Below, piece after piece: positions 41,997 through 43,136 of a stretch of DNA of 43,136 nt. Below the pieces are notes generated by a model, which saw nothing but the letters and a program-made list of their open reading frames with translations, was not told the DNA's origin and searched no databases. The position numbers and the translations under genes are program-made. Source of the stretch: Bryobacteraceae bacterium. GTDB taxonomy: Bacteria > Acidobacteriota > Terriglobia > Bryobacterales > Bryobacteraceae. How positions within the stretch are numbered: the stretch's first letter is position 1; each line of letters begins with the position of its first letter. The DNA is taken from contig JAICXC010000034.1 in assembly GCA_025980665.1 (NCBI GenBank), positions 1 through 43,136 on the forward strand. Direction: 5' to 3'.

Positions 41997-43136
41997 CTAT
42001 ACCGCCACGGTGCGTTTCCGGCTATAGAGGAAATAGATTGCCAGCCCGATGGCCAGCCAAACAACGAACCGGATCCAGGTTTCCACCGGCAGGCTCAGCA
42101 TAAGGACCAGACAGCATGCCATAGAGAGCAAGGGAAGAAATGGCACCCAGGGGACACGGAATCCGCGTGGGTAATCTGGTTGCTTGCGTCGCAAAATAAT
42201 CACCGCCGCCGACACTACTACGAACGCGAATAGTGTTCCGATGTTGGTTAGATCGCCCAGCGTCCCGATATCCAGGATGCCCGCCGGAATGCCAACCACA
42301 AATCCGGCAATCCACGTGCTTATGTGCGGTGTTTCATACTTCGGATGCAGCCGCGAGAACAGGCCTGGCAGTAGGCGATCGCGCGACATGGCGAACCAGA
42401 TCCGAGCTTGCCCATACTGAAACACCAGAAGCGACGAGATCATTCCGAGCAACGCGCCGACCGTGACGATGAACCGCAGTCGGTTAAATCCCAGCGCCTT
42501 GAGCGCGTTTGCAACGGGAGCCGCGTTGTTGAGCGTGTCCCAGCGCGCGATTCCCGTCAGTACCAGCGCCACCGCCGCGTAGAGAATCGCGCAAGCGCCC
42601 AGCGTGATCATGATCGCAAGAGGCATGTCGCGCTGCGGACGATCGCATTCCTCGGCCGCGGTCGAGACCGAATCGAAGCCGATGTAGGTGAAAAAAACGA
42701 TCGCGCCGCCGCTCAAGACGCCCGGAAATCCATTGGGCATAAAGGGATGCCAGTTGGCGGGGTTAACGGCGCGAGCCGCGCCGATGACGAAAGCTAAGAT
42801 CGCGGCGATTTTGATCACCACCATCCAGTTGTTGGCCTGCGCGCTTTCCTTCACGCCGCGCACCAGGAGCCATGTGAGCATCATCATCAGGACGAACGCG
42901 GGTAAATTAAATATCGCGCCCGTCGCTACGCCGCCTGCGAACACCGGGTTCGACAGCGCAAAAGGCAGGTGATAGCCGAATACATTGTCCAACAGGTCGT
43001 TGAAATAGGCCGAGAATCCCACGGCCACCGCCATGTTGGAGACGGCATATTCCAGGATCAAGTCCCATCCGATGATCCAGGCGAAAATCTCGCCCATGGT
43101 GGCGTAGGCATAGGTGTAGGCGCTGCCCGCGACCGG
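41997..43136 (-). CDS. APC-family amino-acid permease (N-terminus beyond window)
   Basis: At least 379 residues of an amino acid-polyamine-organocation transporter, running off the right edge. The first visible residues, AGSAYTYAYATMGEIFAW, are the conserved helix 3 region of cationic amino-acid/YfnA-like permeases; GGAIVFFTYIGFDSVSTAAEE is helix 6 with its substrate-binding turn. About ten membrane segments are seen, and the protein ends FLYSRKRTVAV. The open frame continues to the window edge, so the ATG at 43097 is internal and not the start. It is upstream of the SolA-like oxidase. Confidence 0.92.
   Translation of the reverse strand, partial: PVAGSAYTYAYATMGEIFAWIIGWDLILEYAVSNMAVAVGFSAYFNDLLDNVFGYHLPFALSNPVFAGGVATGAIFNLPAFVLMMMLTWLLVRGVKESAQANNWMVVIKIAAILAFVIGAARAVNPANWHPFMPNGFPGVLSGGAIVFFTYIGFDSVSTAAEECDRPQRDMPLAIMITLGACAILYAAVALVLTGIARWDTLNNAAPVANALKALGFNRLRFIVTVGALLGMISSLLVFQYGQARIWFAMSRDRLLPGLFSRLHPKYETPHISTWIAGFVVGIPAGILDIGTLGDLTNIGTLFAFVVVSAAVIILRRKQPDYPRGFRVPWVPFLPLLSMACCLVLMLSLPVETWIRFVVWLAIGLAIYFLYSRKRTVAV

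Overview
The window looks like chromosomal DNA of a GC-rich soil-type Acidobacteriota, most likely the Solibacteres/Bryobacterales group. The best marker is a tandem pair of secreted proteins of the VWFA-related Acidobacterial family. Long minus-strand housekeeping operons, many secreted hypotheticals and GTAG-type REP palindromes fit this. The assignment is inferred from gene content; no rRNA or tRNA gene was seen. No stretch over 300 bases lacks a gene.

Positions 1-5.9 kb (minus strand) hold a histidine operon in the order hisL leader, hisI, hisG, hisD, hisC, a HAD phosphatase, hisB, hisH and hisF (cut by the window edge). It is preceded by a 26-codon leader peptide with nine His codons, six of them consecutive, and a GAAA-capped terminator. 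Complementary segments fit a classical ribosome-mediated attenuator. The HAD gene sits where histidinol-phosphate phosphatase is otherwise missing. hisE and hisA are not in the window. Upstream on the same strand lie cysS, a Cys/Met-metabolism PLP lyase and a small zinc-ribbon membrane protein.

Positions 8.8-20.4 kb (plus strand) hold a BrnT/BrnA-type toxin-antitoxin pair with a frameshifted toxin, then tgt-yajC-secD-secF. SecF carries an unusual ComEA-like helix-hairpin-helix insertion. Then come a TonB/ExbB/ExbD/ExbD energy-transduction cluster with a TPR protein, a bifunctional Rel (p)ppGpp enzyme, a DUF971 protein and a small membrane protein.

Positions 20.4-30.3 kb are mainly minus strand: a VapBC pair, the pyrR-pyrB-pyrC pyrimidine operon with a small secreted protein at its head, and aroC-def-fmt-argJ plus a secreted protein. 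A secreted protein and homoserine dehydrogenase lie on the plus strand between them.

Positions 30.3-43.1 kb hold secreted proteins, serS, citrate synthase, a single-chain (alpha-beta fused) 2-oxoacid dehydrogenase E1, a decayed RAYT transposase, the two VWFA proteins, an ArnT/PMT-like membrane glycosyltransferase, and an amino-acid permease coupled to a SolA-like flavin oxidase. Four copies of a GTAG-headed palindrome (REP) lie in intergenic gaps, one of them 9 bases before the RAYT remnant.
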